Assembly (NCBI RefSeq): GCF_006965545.2
Contig: NZ_CP041372.2
Span: forward strand, 1,240,001-1,304,000
Length of the DNA: 64,000 nt
Direction of reading: 5' to 3'
Source: Paenalkalicoccus suaedae
Lineage (GTDB): Bacteria; Bacillota; Bacilli; Bacillales; Salisediminibacteriaceae
The translations under genes were made by a program, and so were the position numbers. This document shows, piece after piece, positions 39,749 to 48,678 of this stretch (position 1 is its first letter; each line of letters begins with the position of its first letter). The notes under the pieces were generated by a model that worked only from the letters and a program-made list of their open reading frames with translations, did not search any database and was not told the origin of the DNA.

Positions 39749-40900
39749 ATGGATTTTTCATTAACGAAAGAGCAACGCATGGTACAGGAAATGGTAAGGG
39801 ATTTTGCTAAAAAAGAGATCGAGCCGTTAGCGGATGAAATTGATCAAAAGGAGCGGTTCCCAGAAGAAATTTTTAAAAAGCTTGGAGAACTAGGGCTTCT
39901 TGGGATCCCTTTTCCTGAAGAATACGGCGGATCTGGTGGAGATACGATTTCGTATATTTTAGCGGTTAAAGAAATCGGTAAAATTTGTGGTAGTACTGGT
40001 CTGAGCTATGCGGCTGCCGTTTCGCTCGGTGCCTCTCCCCTCTACGCCTTTGGGACAGAAAAACAGAAGCAGGAGCACCTTATTCCTTTAGCGGAAGGGA
40101 AGAGCTTAGGTGCATTCGGTCTCACAGAGCCAAATGCTGGATCTGATGCTGGCGGAACACGTACGAAAGCGGAGAAAAAAGGAGATCATTACGTTATCAA
40201 TGGAGAGAAGTGCTGGATTACGAACGCTCAATTTGCACGAACGATTATTGTCACTGCTGTGAATGGAGTAGATGAAAAAGGAAAGAAAAAGATCTCGGCA
40301 TTTATCGTTCCAACCGATGCAAAAGGGCTTACTATTCGGACTCCTTATAAAAAAATGGGTGTTCGAGGGTCGAATACGACAGAGATTATTTTAGAAAATG
40401 TGGAAGTTCCCGCAGAAAATATTTTAGGTGATCCTGACAAAGGGTTCCATCAGTTCTTATATACGCTAGATGGTGGAAGAATTTCTATTGCAGCTTTAGC
40501 TTTAGGAATCGGAGAAGCAGCTTATGAAGCAGCGCTACAATATAGCAAAGAAAGAAAACAGTTTGGCAAACAGATCGGAAGCTTCCAAGCCATCCAATTT
40601 AAGCTTTCTGACATGGCAATGGAGCTAGAGCTTGCTGAGAATATGATTTTAAAAGCAGCCTTTCTAAAGGATGCAAAGAAGCCATTTAAAAAACAAGCTG
40701 CTATGGCAAAATTATTTGCTTCTGAAGCAGCGACTAGAGCGTGTAATCAGTCCTTACAAATCCATGGTGGCTACGGCTATATGGAGGAATATCGGATTGA
40801 GCGTTATTTACGTGATGCCAAGCTTATGGAGATTGGGGAAGGTACATCAGAAATTCAGCGACTCGTTATTGCCCGGGAAATTGGATGTCCAAGAGGATAG
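39749..40900 (+). CDS. yngJ: Acyl-CoA dehydrogenase, probably isovaleryl-CoA specific
   Basis: 383 aa FAD flavoprotein. Typical blocks: FGLTEPNAGSDAGGTRT, GEKCWITNAQFA, YSKERKQFGKQIGSFQAIQFKLSDMA and CNQSLQIHGGYGYMEEYRIERYLRDAKLMEIGEGTSEIQ; the final Glu of EGTSE is the usual short-chain catalytic-base region. In this operon it should convert isovaleryl-CoA to 3-methylcrotonyl-CoA. It corresponds to YngJ of the B. subtilis yng operon. First gene; AGGAGGAGAGAGA precedes ATG, and the next gene starts 12 nt after its stop. Confidence 0.88.
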   Translation: MDFSLTKEQRMVQEMVRDFAKKEIEPLADEIDQKERFPEEIFKKLGELGLLGIPFPEEYGGSGGDTISYILAVKEIGKICGSTGLSYAAAVSLGASPLYAFGTEKQKQEHLIPLAEGKSLGAFGLTEPNAGSDAGGTRTKAEKKGDHYVINGEKCWITNAQFARTIIVTAVNGVDEKGKKKISAFIVPTDAKGLTIRTPYKKMGVRGSNTTEIILENVEVPAENILGDPDKGFHQFLYTLDGGRISIAALALGIGEAAYEAALQYSKERKQFGKQIGSFQAIQFKLSDMAMELELAENMILKAAFLKDAKKPFKKQAAMAKLFASEAATRACNQSLQIHGGYGYMEEYRIERYLRDAKLMEIGEGTSEIQRLVIAREIGCPRG

Positions 40901-40912
40901 GAGGAGACAGAA

Positions 40913-42244
40913 ATGAAAAAGGTGTTAATTGCTAATCGTGGGGAAATTGCTGCTCGAATTATACGAACGTGCCAACAACTAAACATTCAGACCGTTGCTA
41001 TTTTTTCAGAAGCGGATAAAGAGGCTATTCATGTAAAAATGGCAGATGAGGCGTATGAGGTAGGCGGTGCGCGCGTGAGTGAGAGCTATTTAAATAAGCG
41101 AAATATCCTGCAAATCGCAAAAGATGCGAACGTTGATGCGATTCATCCAGGCTACGGATTACTATCGGAGAATGCAGGATTCGCAAAAGAAGTGGAAGAG
41201 GAAGGGATCGCGTTTATTGGTCCGAAGGATACCGTTATTTATGCGATGGGAGATAAAATTAATGCTCGTGCGCACATGGAGCAAATCGGAATTCCAGTCG
41301 TACCTGGAATGACGCTTGAGGATCAGTCAGAGAGAAGCTTGGAAATGGCTGCGCGCAAGATAGGCTTTCCACTTATGGTAAAAGCATCTGCGGGTGGCGG
41401 TGGCATCGGGATGCAGCGAGTACACGATCAGAAAGAGCTTGTGAAGGCTGTTTCGTCCGTAGCAAAAAAAGCACAAACCTTCTTTGGTGAAGGGGCGCTA
41501 TTTTTGGAGAAATATATCGAAAAACCACGTCATATTGAAGCACAAATTGTTGGAGATCTCTTTGGTGAGGTAGAAGCGATTGGACTAAGAGATTGTTCCA
41601 TACAACGTCGTCACCAAAAAATCGTGGAGGAGGCTCCGCCACCAAGACTGTCCAAAAACGCTTCTGAGCAACTATTAGAGTATGCAAAGCGTATAGGTGA
41701 ATCATTAGAATACAGCAGTGTTGGGACTGTAGAGTTTCTCGTAGATCACGAAGAAAATATTTATTTCCTTGAGGTAAACACAAGGCTTCAGGTAGAGCAT
41801 CCAGTCACAGAGGAGACAGAAGGTGTCGACTTAGTTGAATGGCAGCTTCGTCTAAGTGAGAAAGAGAAACTTGAGGCATTACCACGAGATAAAAGAAAAT
41901 CAGAGCATGCAATCGAAGTAAGAATTTATGCGGAAGACCCTAAAACATTTTTCCCAAGTCCAGGCGCATTAAAAAAATTCCGTTTTAAAGAAGTAGAAGG
42001 CATACGATTTGATATGGGGGTAGAGGAAGGGATGAATGTGACACCTTATTACGACCCAATGATCGGTAAAGTCATTGCCTATGCCTCGTCACGGGAAGCT
42101 TGCGTCGACAAGCTCTTGGACGTTCTAACGACATCAGAAGTAGAAGGAATTAAAACAAATATCCCGATGCTTGTGGATGTGTTACAAAGCGAAGCTTTCC
42201 GAGCTGGCGAAGTAACAACGCACTTTGTTAGTCAACCATCATAA
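40913..42244 (+). CDS. yngH: Biotin carboxylase subunit of (methylcrotonyl-)acyl-CoA carboxylase
   Basis: 443 aa. ATP-grasp biotin carboxylase: KVLIANRGEIAARIIRTC start, KASAGGGGIGMQ glycine loop, CSIQRRHQKIVEEAPPP and FLEVNTRLQVEHPVTEE. It carboxylates the biotin on the small carrier protein encoded next. The protein stops at the end of the biotin carboxylase C domain, so carrier and enzyme are separate polypeptides, as in YngH. AGGAGGAGACAGAA precedes ATG. The pathway context points to 3-methylcrotonyl-CoA rather than acetyl-CoA. Confidence 0.93.
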   Translation: MKKVLIANRGEIAARIIRTCQQLNIQTVAIFSEADKEAIHVKMADEAYEVGGARVSESYLNKRNILQIAKDANVDAIHPGYGLLSENAGFAKEVEEEGIAFIGPKDTVIYAMGDKINARAHMEQIGIPVVPGMTLEDQSERSLEMAARKIGFPLMVKASAGGGGIGMQRVHDQKELVKAVSSVAKKAQTFFGEGALFLEKYIEKPRHIEAQIVGDLFGEVEAIGLRDCSIQRRHQKIVEEAPPPRLSKNASEQLLEYAKRIGESLEYSSVGTVEFLVDHEENIYFLEVNTRLQVEHPVTEETEGVDLVEWQLRLSEKEKLEALPRDKRKSEHAIEVRIYAEDPKTFFPSPGALKKFRFKEVEGIRFDMGVEEGMNVTPYYDPMIGKVIAYASSREACVDKLLDVLTTSEVEGIKTNIPMLVDVLQSEAFRAGEVTTHFVSQPS

Positions 42245-42266
42245 CGAATAGGAGAGGTGATTGTAA

Positions 42267-42485
42267 ATGAAGCAGGTTAAAACAACGATGGCAGGTAATG
42301 TATGGAAAATAAATGTTGCTGTCGGTGACGCAGTTAAGGCAGGGGACGAAGTTGTTATTTTAGAATCCATGAAAATGGAAATTCCGATCGAGTCGGAAGT
42401 AAGTGGCGTGGTAAAAGAACTGTTGATTGAGGAAGGAAGCTTTGTGAACGAAGAAGATAGCTTAATGCACCTAGAGGACGAGTAA
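42267..42485 (+). CDS. yngHB: Biotin carboxyl carrier protein (biotin/lipoyl attachment domain)
   Basis: 72 aa, a stand-alone biotinyl domain. The biotin-accepting lysine is in ILESMKMEIPIES (Lys near residue 35), with the flanking GDAVKAGDEV and SGVVKELLIEEGSFV hairpins. Carries carboxybiotin between the biotin carboxylase upstream and the carboxyltransferase downstream. AGGAGAGGTG precedes the ATG. Its stop codon abuts the next ATG (TAA then ATG), indicating translational coupling. Confidence 0.93.
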   Translation: MKQVKTTMAGNVWKINVAVGDAVKAGDEVVILESMKMEIPIESEVSGVVKELLIEEGSFVNEEDSLMHLEDE

Positions 42486-43364
42486 ATGAGTCATCCGTTT
42501 ATAACGGTCAAAGAGGTCGGACCAAGAGATGGCTTACAAAATGAGACGCAGATTGTGTCTACTGAAGATAAAGTAAAATGGATTGAAGAATTAGCTGACA
42601 CAGGACTGACGCACATCGAGGTCAGTTCCTTTGTCTCTCCTAAATGGATCCCAGCTTTAGCAGATGCGAAAGACGTGTTTGCCATGTTAACGCGAAAAAA
42701 AGGCGTGACATATAGTGCGCTAGTGCCAAACGAAAAAGGGTTAGAAGCAGCGCTCCTTGCAGGAGTTGATGAGGTAGCCGTTTTTATGTCGGCTAGTGAA
42801 ACGCACAATAAAAAAAATATTAATAAAACGATTCAAGAAGCGCTTGTCATCTTAGAGCAGGTCGTGCAAACAGCAAAGCAGGAAAAAAAGCAGGTACGAG
42901 GCTATTTATCAACCGTATTTGGATGCCCATATGAGGGGGAAGTAGCTGTCTCCCAAGTTGCTTCGATTACGGAAAGCTTGCTCCAGATGGGAGTCGATGA
43001 AGTCTCACTTGGAGATACGATTGGCATCGCTCACCCTTTACAAGTAAAGCACATTATGAAAGAGATGGAGCATGTTTTGCCAAAGTTAGCTCTGCATTTT
43101 CATAACACAAGAGGGTTGGCAAGCGCGAATGTTTTAGCGGGACTGGAGGCTGGAGTCACGACATTTGACGGGGCAGCTGGAGGTATTGGAGGCTGTCCTT
43201 ACGCAGAGGGTGCGACAGGAAATATTGCAACGGAGGATCTCGTATACATGTTGCACGCGATGGGATATGAGACATCGGTTGATCTCGCAAAGCTTACTGA
43301 AGCAGCAAGATTTATGGAGAGAACGCTCCAAAAGGAACTACCTAGCTATCAGCTTAAGCTATAG
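42486..43364 (+). CDS. yngG: Hydroxymethylglutaryl-CoA lyase
   Basis: 292 aa TIM-barrel enzyme that splits HMG-CoA into acetyl-CoA and acetoacetate, the last step of leucine breakdown. Motifs: KEVGPRDGLQNE (metal-binding Asp, active-site Arg), VSSFVSPKWIPALAD, FMSASETHNKKN, HFHNTRGLASANVLAG (metal His pair) and GGIGGCPYAEGATGNIATED with the catalytic Cys in GGCPYA. Complete. It starts immediately after the carrier gene stop codon. Confidence 0.95.
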   Translation: MSHPFITVKEVGPRDGLQNETQIVSTEDKVKWIEELADTGLTHIEVSSFVSPKWIPALADAKDVFAMLTRKKGVTYSALVPNEKGLEAALLAGVDEVAVFMSASETHNKKNINKTIQEALVILEQVVQTAKQEKKQVRGYLSTVFGCPYEGEVAVSQVASITESLLQMGVDEVSLGDTIGIAHPLQVKHIMKEMEHVLPKLALHFHNTRGLASANVLAGLEAGVTTFDGAAGGIGGCPYAEGATGNIATEDLVYMLHAMGYETSVDLAKLTEAARFMERTLQKELPSYQLKL

Positions 43365-43382
43365 AGAGGAGAGGTGAGTCAC

Positions 43383-44153
43383 ATGATTTTAGCGGAAGTG
43401 ACAGATGGAATTGCTCTATTGACGTTGAATCGGAAGGAAGCGGCTAATGCTCTATCAACGGAGCTACTAGAAGACGCTATACGAACGCTACGTCAATGGA
43501 ACGAGGACAAGAGTGTGCGGGTGGTTTTACTGACAGGTTCGGGTACGAGAGTATTTTGTGCAGGAGCCGATTTAAAAGAACGAGCGACGATGAATGAGGA
43601 AGAAGTGGCTTTAGCTGTGGCGAAAATTGGCGAGTTCATTGAGACCGTGGCAACGCTTCAAAAACCAACGATCGCAGTTGTGCAAGGGGCGTGTATTGGT
43701 GGAGGATTAGAGCTGGCTTTAGCGTGTGATCTTCGAATTTCTTCGGAGAATGCGACATTTGCATTAACGGAGACAGGCCTAGGGATTATTCCTGGTGCAG
43801 GTGGAACGCAACGTTTACCGCGATTAATCGGACAGCAGCTAGCCTCTTATATGATTTTTACAGGGCACACGATGTCAGCAAGTGAAGCATTCGATCGTGG
43901 TCTTGTTCTCTCCGTCCATTATCAAGGCGCGTTATTAGATGAGGCCATGGACATTGCGACAACCATAGCTACTAAAGCACCACTTGCAATAGCTTCTGCA
44001 AAGGAAGCGATTCGAGGTGGGCTTGATACACCTTTAAAAAAGGGTCTTGAGGTAGAAAAAGAGGCCTATCATAAGATCATCCAGACAAAGGACCGTTTAG
44101 AAGGACTGCAAGCATTTAAAGAGAAAAGAAGACCGCAATTTACTGGAGAGTGA
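43383..44153 (+). CDS. yngF: Enoyl-CoA hydratase, probable methylglutaconyl-CoA hydratase
   Basis: 256 aa crotonase-fold enzyme. Oxyanion and catalytic regions: FCAGADLKERATMNEEE, GACIGGGLELALACDLRIS, and FALTETGLGIIPGAGGTQRLPR. In this operon it should hydrate 3-methylglutaconyl-CoA to HMG-CoA. The ATG at 43383 is preferred, with GAGGAGAGGTG 6-10 nt upstream; a GTG three codons earlier touches that site. It lies 18 nt after the lyase gene and 10 nt before the carboxyltransferase gene. Confidence 0.9.
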   Translation: MILAEVTDGIALLTLNRKEAANALSTELLEDAIRTLRQWNEDKSVRVVLLTGSGTRVFCAGADLKERATMNEEEVALAVAKIGEFIETVATLQKPTIAVVQGACIGGGLELALACDLRISSENATFALTETGLGIIPGAGGTQRLPRLIGQQLASYMIFTGHTMSASEAFDRGLVLSVHYQGALLDEAMDIATTIATKAPLAIASAKEAIRGGLDTPLKKGLEVEKEAYHKIIQTKDRLEGLQAFKEKRRPQFTGE

Positions 44154-44163
44154 GGGAACATAC

Positions 44164-45693
44164 ATGAAGCTAGATGCGAGTTGGCATGAACGTGTTGCTG
44201 TCATAGAAAAGGGTGGCAGTGAAAAATATCACGTGCAAAACGAGGAAAAAGGAAAAATGTTTGTACGTGAAAGACTGAAATTATTGTTTGATCACGGAGA
44301 TTATACAGAGGATGGACGCTTTGCAAACAGTGAAGCACAGGGGCTACCAGCAGATGGAGTTGTGACGGCTATCGGTAAGATTCATGGGCAAACGGTTTGC
44401 GTAATGGCAAATGATTCTACAGTAAAGGCTGGTTCTTGGGGTGCTAAAACGGTAGAAAAAATTATTCGTATTCAAGAAACGGCAGAAAAGCTATCTGTTC
44501 CTATGCTTTATCTAGTGGATTCAGCTGGAGCGAGAATCACGGATCAGCTAGAGATGTTTCCGAACAGACGAGGAGCAGGACGCATTTTTCATAACCAAGT
44601 AAGACTCTCGGGTCACATCCCTCAAATTTGCTTATTGTTTGGTCCATCTGCTGCAGGCGGTGCGTACATCCCAGCGTTTTGCGATATCGTCATTATGGTG
44701 GAAGGGAACGCGTCTATGTATCTTGGATCCCCTCGCATGGCAGAGATGGTAATTGGGGAGAAGGTATCATTGGAAGAGATGGGTGGCGCGCGCATGCACT
44801 GCTCTGTATCAGGGTGTGGCGATGTGCTCGTGCAAACGGAAAAAGAGGCGTTAGAAAGCGCGCGGTCTTACTTATCTTATATGCCAAGCAACTATCAAAA
44901 AGCCACGACAAAGCACGAGGCAACTCCTCCAAAGCTTGCAGATAAAACGCTTGAAGAGCTGATCCCTAAAAATCAAAATGCTCCATTCGATATGCATAAA
45001 TTAATTGAAGGTATCATTGATGAAGAGAGCTTTTATGAAATAAAGGCACTGTTTGCAAAAGAGCTCATTACAGGATTCGCAAGAATAAATGGTCAAACGA
45101 TTGGAATAATCGCAAACCAGCCGAAGCAAAAGGGTGGTGTTTTATTCCATGACTCTGCAGATAAAGCGGCGCGTTTTATTACACTATGTGATGCCTTCTC
45201 GATCCCATTATTATTCTTAGCAGATGTGCCTGGATTTATGATTGGGACAAAAGTGGAACGCGCTGGAATTATTCGTCATGGTGCAAAAATGATCTCAGCC
45301 ATGTCCGAGGCATCCGTACCTAAAATATCTGTTATCGTACGTAAAGCTTATGGAGCAGGCCTTTACGCGATGGCTGGTCCTGCCTTTGAGCCGGACTGTT
45401 GTCTAGCACTTCCATCGGCTCAAATAGCCGTAATGGGACCAGAGGCTGCGGTAAATGCGGTTTATGCAAATAAAATCGCTTCACTAGAGAAGGAGGAACA
45501 AGGAGCCTTCATCGAGACCAAGCGTAATGAATACAAAGAGAATATCGATATATACCGATTGGCATCTGAGATGATTATCGACGACATTATTCCTGCCGAT
45601 TTGCTTCGAGCAACCTTAGTAGACAGGTTCGATTACTATAGCTCAAAGCAACCACCTGTTTTGAGAAGAAAACATGCCGTCTATCCTGTATAA
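44164..45693 (+). CDS. yngE: Acyl-CoA carboxylase carboxyltransferase subunit (methylcrotonyl-CoA carboxylase beta)
   Basis: 509 aa with the two crotonase-like halves of carboxyltransferases. N-terminal half: DSAGARITDQLEMFPNRRGAGRIF and FGPSAAGGAYIPAFCD; C-terminal half: GIIANQPKQKGGVLFHDSADKAARF, FLADVPGFMIGTKVE and KAYGAGLYAM. It transfers CO2 from carboxybiotin to the acyl-CoA. The Ala-Gly-Gly-Ala-Tyr and QLEMFP features fit the branched 3-methylcrotonyl group, consistent with its neighbours. ATG follows GAGTGAGGGAACATAC, a weak ribosome binding site. Corresponds to YngE. Confidence 0.92.
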   Translation: MKLDASWHERVAVIEKGGSEKYHVQNEEKGKMFVRERLKLLFDHGDYTEDGRFANSEAQGLPADGVVTAIGKIHGQTVCVMANDSTVKAGSWGAKTVEKIIRIQETAEKLSVPMLYLVDSAGARITDQLEMFPNRRGAGRIFHNQVRLSGHIPQICLLFGPSAAGGAYIPAFCDIVIMVEGNASMYLGSPRMAEMVIGEKVSLEEMGGARMHCSVSGCGDVLVQTEKEALESARSYLSYMPSNYQKATTKHEATPPKLADKTLEELIPKNQNAPFDMHKLIEGIIDEESFYEIKALFAKELITGFARINGQTIGIIANQPKQKGGVLFHDSADKAARFITLCDAFSIPLLFLADVPGFMIGTKVERAGIIRHGAKMISAMSEASVPKISVIVRKAYGAGLYAMAGPAFEPDCCLALPSAQIAVMGPEAAVNAVYANKIASLEKEEQGAFIETKRNEYKENIDIYRLASEMIIDDIIPADLLRATLVDRFDYYSSKQPPVLRRKHAVYPV

Positions 45694-45706
45694 GGAGTGA
45701 GAGTAG

Positions 45707-46402
45707 ATGAAGCAAGCGTATACGTCATTTGAAGAAGTGGTAAAAGACGTTCATGATAACGCGACGTTACTTGTCGGCGGATTTGGTCTTTGTGGTATTC
45801 CAGAGAATAGTATAAAGGCTCTCGCTGATAAGGGTGTAAAGGGTTTAACGATTGTTTCGAACAACTGTGGGGTCGATGATTATGGACTTGGCTTACTCCT
45901 GCAAAATAAGCAAATTGATAAAATCATTGCCTCTTATGTGGGGGAAAATAAAGAGTTTGAGCGCCAAGTGTTGAACGGAGAGTTAGAGGTAGAGCTTGTG
46001 CCTCAAGGGACGCTTGCAGAGCGTTTGCGGGCTGGTGGAGCAGGTATACCGGCTTTTTACACGCCAGCTGGAGTTGGAACAAAGGTCGCGGAAGGAAAAG
46101 AGGTGCGATCATTTCATGGTCGAGAGTACTTACTTGAGAAAGCAATTGTAGGTGATTTTAGTTTTGTCCGCGCGCATACAGGAGACAATTTCGGAAATCT
46201 TCGCTATCGCAAAACGGCCAGAAACTTTAACCCACTTATCGCAGCAGCAGGTACCATCACGATTGCAGAAGTAGAGCATATCGTTGCGCCAGGCGAGATT
46301 TCGGCGGATCAGGTTCATACTCCGAGCATTTACATTAATCGAGTGATTCAAGGTGATCAAGAAAATCGCATTGAACGTCGAACTGTAAAGGAGGTAACGT
46401 AA
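45707..46402 (+). CDS. scoA: Succinyl-CoA:3-ketoacid CoA-transferase subunit A
   Basis: 231 aa. CoA-transferase family I alpha subunit with the coenzyme-binding signature [16 protein letters not shown] at residues 20-36 and [14 protein letters not shown]; later [16 protein letters not shown] and [18 protein letters not shown]. With ScoB it moves CoA from succinyl-CoA to acetoacetate, giving acetoacetyl-CoA. Placed after the leucine pathway it can use the acetoacetate made by HMG-CoA lyase. Overlaps scoB by one base. RBS AAGGAGTGAGAGTAG precedes the ATG. Confidence 0.94.
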   Translation: MKQAYTSFEEVVKDVHDNATLLVGGFGLCGIPENSIKALADKGVKGLTIVSNNCGVDDYGLGLLLQNKQIDKIIASYVGENKEFERQVLNGELEVELVPQGTLAERLRAGGAGIPAFYTPAGVGTKVAEGKEVRSFHGREYLLEKAIVGDFSFVRAHTGDNFGNLRYRKTARNFNPLIAAAGTITIAEVEHIVAPGEISADQVHTPSIYINRVIQGDQENRIERRTVKEVT

Positions 46403-47046
46403 TGGATCGTCACAAAATGCGTGAGACTATTGCTAAACGTGCAAGTATGGAGCTGTCAGATGGAGATTACGTGAATTTAGGAATCGGGATGCCAACAATG
46501 GTTGCGAATTATATACCTGATAATAAAACCGTGATTCTCCAGTCGGAAAACGGTCTTTTGGGAATAGGTCCGTATCCAACCGAAGCGGAACTAGATGCAG
46601 ATTTGATTAATGCTGGTAAAGAAACGATCACCGAATCGATCGGAGCAGCATACTTTGATAGCGCAGAATCCTTTGGGATGATTCGCGGGGGGCACATTGA
46701 TGTTGCGATTCTTGGAGCCATGGAGGTTGCGGAGAATGGCGATCTGGCAAACTGGATGATTCCAGGTAAAATGATTAAAGGAATGGGTGGCGCGATGGAT
46801 TTAGTCCATGGTGCAAAAAAAGTTATTATCATTATGGAGCATCAAAGTAAAAATGGGGACCCTAAAATTGTGCGAGACTGTAGCTTACCTCTTACAGGGA
46901 AAGGTGTCGTAAACCGAATTATCACGGAACGTGCGGTTATCGATGTAACAAAGGAAGGTCTCATGTTAATGGAGATCTTAGATGGTAGTTCATTTGAAGA
47001 TATTCAGTCAGCAACAGGAGCTCCGCTCACTTTTGCAGAAAAGTAA
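46402..47046 (+). CDS. scoB: Succinyl-CoA:3-ketoacid CoA-transferase subunit B
   Basis: 214 aa beta subunit. The catalytic glutamate is in [11 protein letters not shown] near residue 50; [15 protein letters not shown] and [14 protein letters not shown] are typical. The ATG shares a base with the scoA stop and has AAAGGAGGTAACGTA upstream. It is the last gene of the eight-gene operon; no strong terminator is visible before the spore-protein gene 80 nt on, but that gene should have its own forespore promoter. Confidence 0.94.
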   Translation: MDRHKMRETIAKRASMELSDGDYVNLGIGMPTMVANYIPDNKTVILQSENGLLGIGPYPTEAELDADLINAGKETITESIGAAYFDSAESFGMIRGGHIDVAILGAMEVAENGDLANWMIPGKMIKGMGGAMDLVHGAKKVIIIMEHQSKNGDPKIVRDCSLPLTGKGVVNRIITERAVIDVTKEGLMLMEILDGSSFEDIQSATGAPLTFAEK

Positions 47047-47126
47047 TTACTATAATTTACTATTATGTTTCTTACATATGATTCTCCGTTTGTCACACAA
47101 TATGTGTACGATAGGAGGTGAGAAAC

Positions 47127-47333
47127 ATGACTAACAACCGAACTTCTAACTCAAACCAGCTTTTAGTACCAGGAGTACAACAAGCACTTGATCAAATGAA
47201 GTATGAGATCGCTCAAGAATTTGGCGTTCAGCTTGGAGCCGATGCTACAGCGCGTGCGAACGGATCCGTTGGCGGAGAAATTACTAAGCGTCTTGTGCAA
47301 ATGGCTGAGCAACAATTTTCAGGACAGCAATAA
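47127..47333 (+). CDS. Alpha/beta-type small acid-soluble spore protein
   Basis: 68 aa DNA-binding spore protein. Both conserved regions are present: [22 protein letters not shown] with the GPR protease site inside YEIAQEFG, and [17 protein letters not shown]. It coats and protects forespore DNA and is degraded on germination. The ATG at 47127 follows AGGAGGTGAGAAAC; an in-frame GTG at 47118 lies inside that site. Expected to be under sigma-G; I could not find a convincing consensus by eye. Ends in a hairpin with a TTCG loop. Confidence 0.95.
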   Translation: MTNNRTSNSNQLLVPGVQQALDQMKYEIAQEFGVQLGADATARANGSVGGEITKRLVQMAEQQFSGQQ

Positions 47334-47343
47334 TTGAAATAAA

Positions 47344-47379
47344 AAGAGGCCATGTCTACTTCGGTAGATGTGGCCTCTA
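47344..47379 (+). terminator. Hairpin terminator of the spore-protein gene
   Basis: AGAGGCCA-t-GTCTAC, ttcg tetraloop, GTAGA-t-GTGGCCTCT; T tail weak. Confidence 0.7.
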
Positions 47380-47407
47380 TACATATCTGGGTTCAAGCGA
47401 TTAATAC

Positions 47408-47447
47408 GAAAAAAAGAGGATACACAGCCTAAGCTGTATACCCTCTA
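47408..47447 (-). terminator. Intrinsic terminator of msmX
   Basis: AGAGG(g)TATACAGC / GCTGTGTATCCTCT stem with TTTTTTT on the minus strand. Confidence 0.85.
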
Positions 47448-47458
47448 GGGGGAACAAA

Positions 47459-48550
47459 TTAACGAATGCGTAGCTCATCAGCTGGATCGAAGAAATGCGC
47501 TTTGTTCATATCAAACGCAAGCTCAAGCTGATTGCCGCTTGTCACATCTGTACGAGAGTCTACACGAGCGATGAAGTCTTGATCGCTTACTTTAGAGTAG
47601 AGGTAAGACTCGGCACCCATAAGTTCAGCTACGTCAATTGTCGCAACAAACTTAGAGTTTTCAGATGCATCTAAGAATAATGGCTCATCGTGAATGTCCT
47701 CAGGACGAATACCAAGAATTAGTTCTTTTTGATCGTACTTTTCAAGCATTTTAAGCTTTCCTTGTGGGATTTTAACAGCAAAATCACCTAGGTGGAATGC
47801 GTCACCCTTTAATGTACCATGTAAGAAGTTCATTGCTGGAGATCCAATGAATCCACCAACGAAAACGTTCTCTGGGTAGTCATAGATTTCTTTAGGTGCA
47901 CCAACCTGCTGAATGAAGCCGTCTTTCATAACAACGATACGTGATGCCATCGTCATAGCTTCTGTTTGGTCGTGCGTTACATAAATAGTAGTCGTTTGCA
48001 GACGGTGGTGAAGCTTGATGATTTCAGAACGCATCTGCACACGAAGCTTTGCATCAAGGTTAGATAGTGGCTCATCCATTAAGAATACTTGTGGGTTACG
48101 TACAATCGCACGTCCTAGTGCAACACGCTGACGCTGACCACCGGACATTGCCTTCGGCTTACGATCAAGCATTTCTGTTAGACCAAGAATCTTCGCTGCG
48201 TCACGAACGCGACTGTCGATTTCTTTTTTATCAAACTTACGAAGCTTTAAACCGAATGCCATGTTCTCATATACGTTCATGTGAGGATAGAGGGCATAGT
48301 TTTGGAATACCATCGCGATATCGCGATCCTTAGGTGCTACATCGTTTACTTTATTTTCGCCGATATAAAGAGATCCTTTAGAGATATCTTCAAGTCCTGC
48401 AACCATTCGTAGCGTTGTTGATTTACCACAACCAGATGGACCTACGAATACGATAAATTCTTTGTCTTCGATATCTAGATTGAAGTCTGTAACAGCTGTT
48501 ACATCCCCATCGTAAATTTTGTATAAGCTATCGAATTTAATATTTGCCAT
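47459..48550 (-). CDS. msmX: Multi-sugar ABC transporter ATPase MsmX/UgpC family
   Basis: 363 aa. Walker A GPSGCGKSTT, Q-loop FQNYALYPHMNVYENMAFGL, signature MSGGQRQRVALGRAI, Walker B FLMDEPLSNLD, H-loop THDQTEA, then a C-terminal regulatory OB domain (240-363, GIRPEDIH). In Bacillus one such ATPase energises several sugar importers whose own operons lack an ATPase; a lone gene without permeases, as here, fits that shared role. AGGAGGAATTTTCAC precedes ATG. Upstream lies a large palindrome containing a cre-like sequence. Confidence 0.93.
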   Translation of the reverse strand: MANIKFDSLYKIYDGDVTAVTDFNLDIEDKEFIVFVGPSGCGKSTTLRMVAGLEDISKGSLYIGENKVNDVAPKDRDIAMVFQNYALYPHMNVYENMAFGLKLRKFDKKEIDSRVRDAAKILGLTEMLDRKPKAMSGGQRQRVALGRAIVRNPQVFLMDEPLSNLDAKLRVQMRSEIIKLHHRLQTTTIYVTHDQTEAMTMASRIVVMKDGFIQQVGAPKEIYDYPENVFVGGFIGSPAMNFLHGTLKGDAFHLGDFAVKIPQGKLKMLEKYDQKELILGIRPEDIHDEPLFLDASENSKFVATIDVAELMGAESYLYSKVSDQDFIARVDSRTDVTSGNQLELAFDMNKAHFFDPADELRIR

Positions 48551-48632
48551 GTGAAAATTCCTCCTAATTGATTCTGTGTGTGTGCCGTTTTGCTATGAAC
48601 CAAGTGTATCCTGTAAGGGCTTTCAAATCTAT

Positions 48633-48678
48633 TGACAGAGTGCACAAAGAAATGAAAGCGTTTTTGTGCACTCTGTCA
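48633..48678. promoter_or_regulatory. 46-bp perfect inverted repeat enclosing a cre-like site, upstream of msmX
   Basis: TGACAGAGTGCACAAA, a 14-nt loop, then TTTGTGCACTCTGTCA: 16-bp perfect arms. The centre includes TGAAAGCGTTTTTG (48653-48666), a 12/14 cre match. One arm starts at the stop codon of the PucR-type regulator gene. The lack of a T tract on either side argues against a simple terminator. Confidence 0.6.

Noticed and set aside
47075-47110. Sigma-G promoter of the spore-protein gene
   Set aside because: Expected from the gene type, but no hexamer pair close to the consensus was found by eye.
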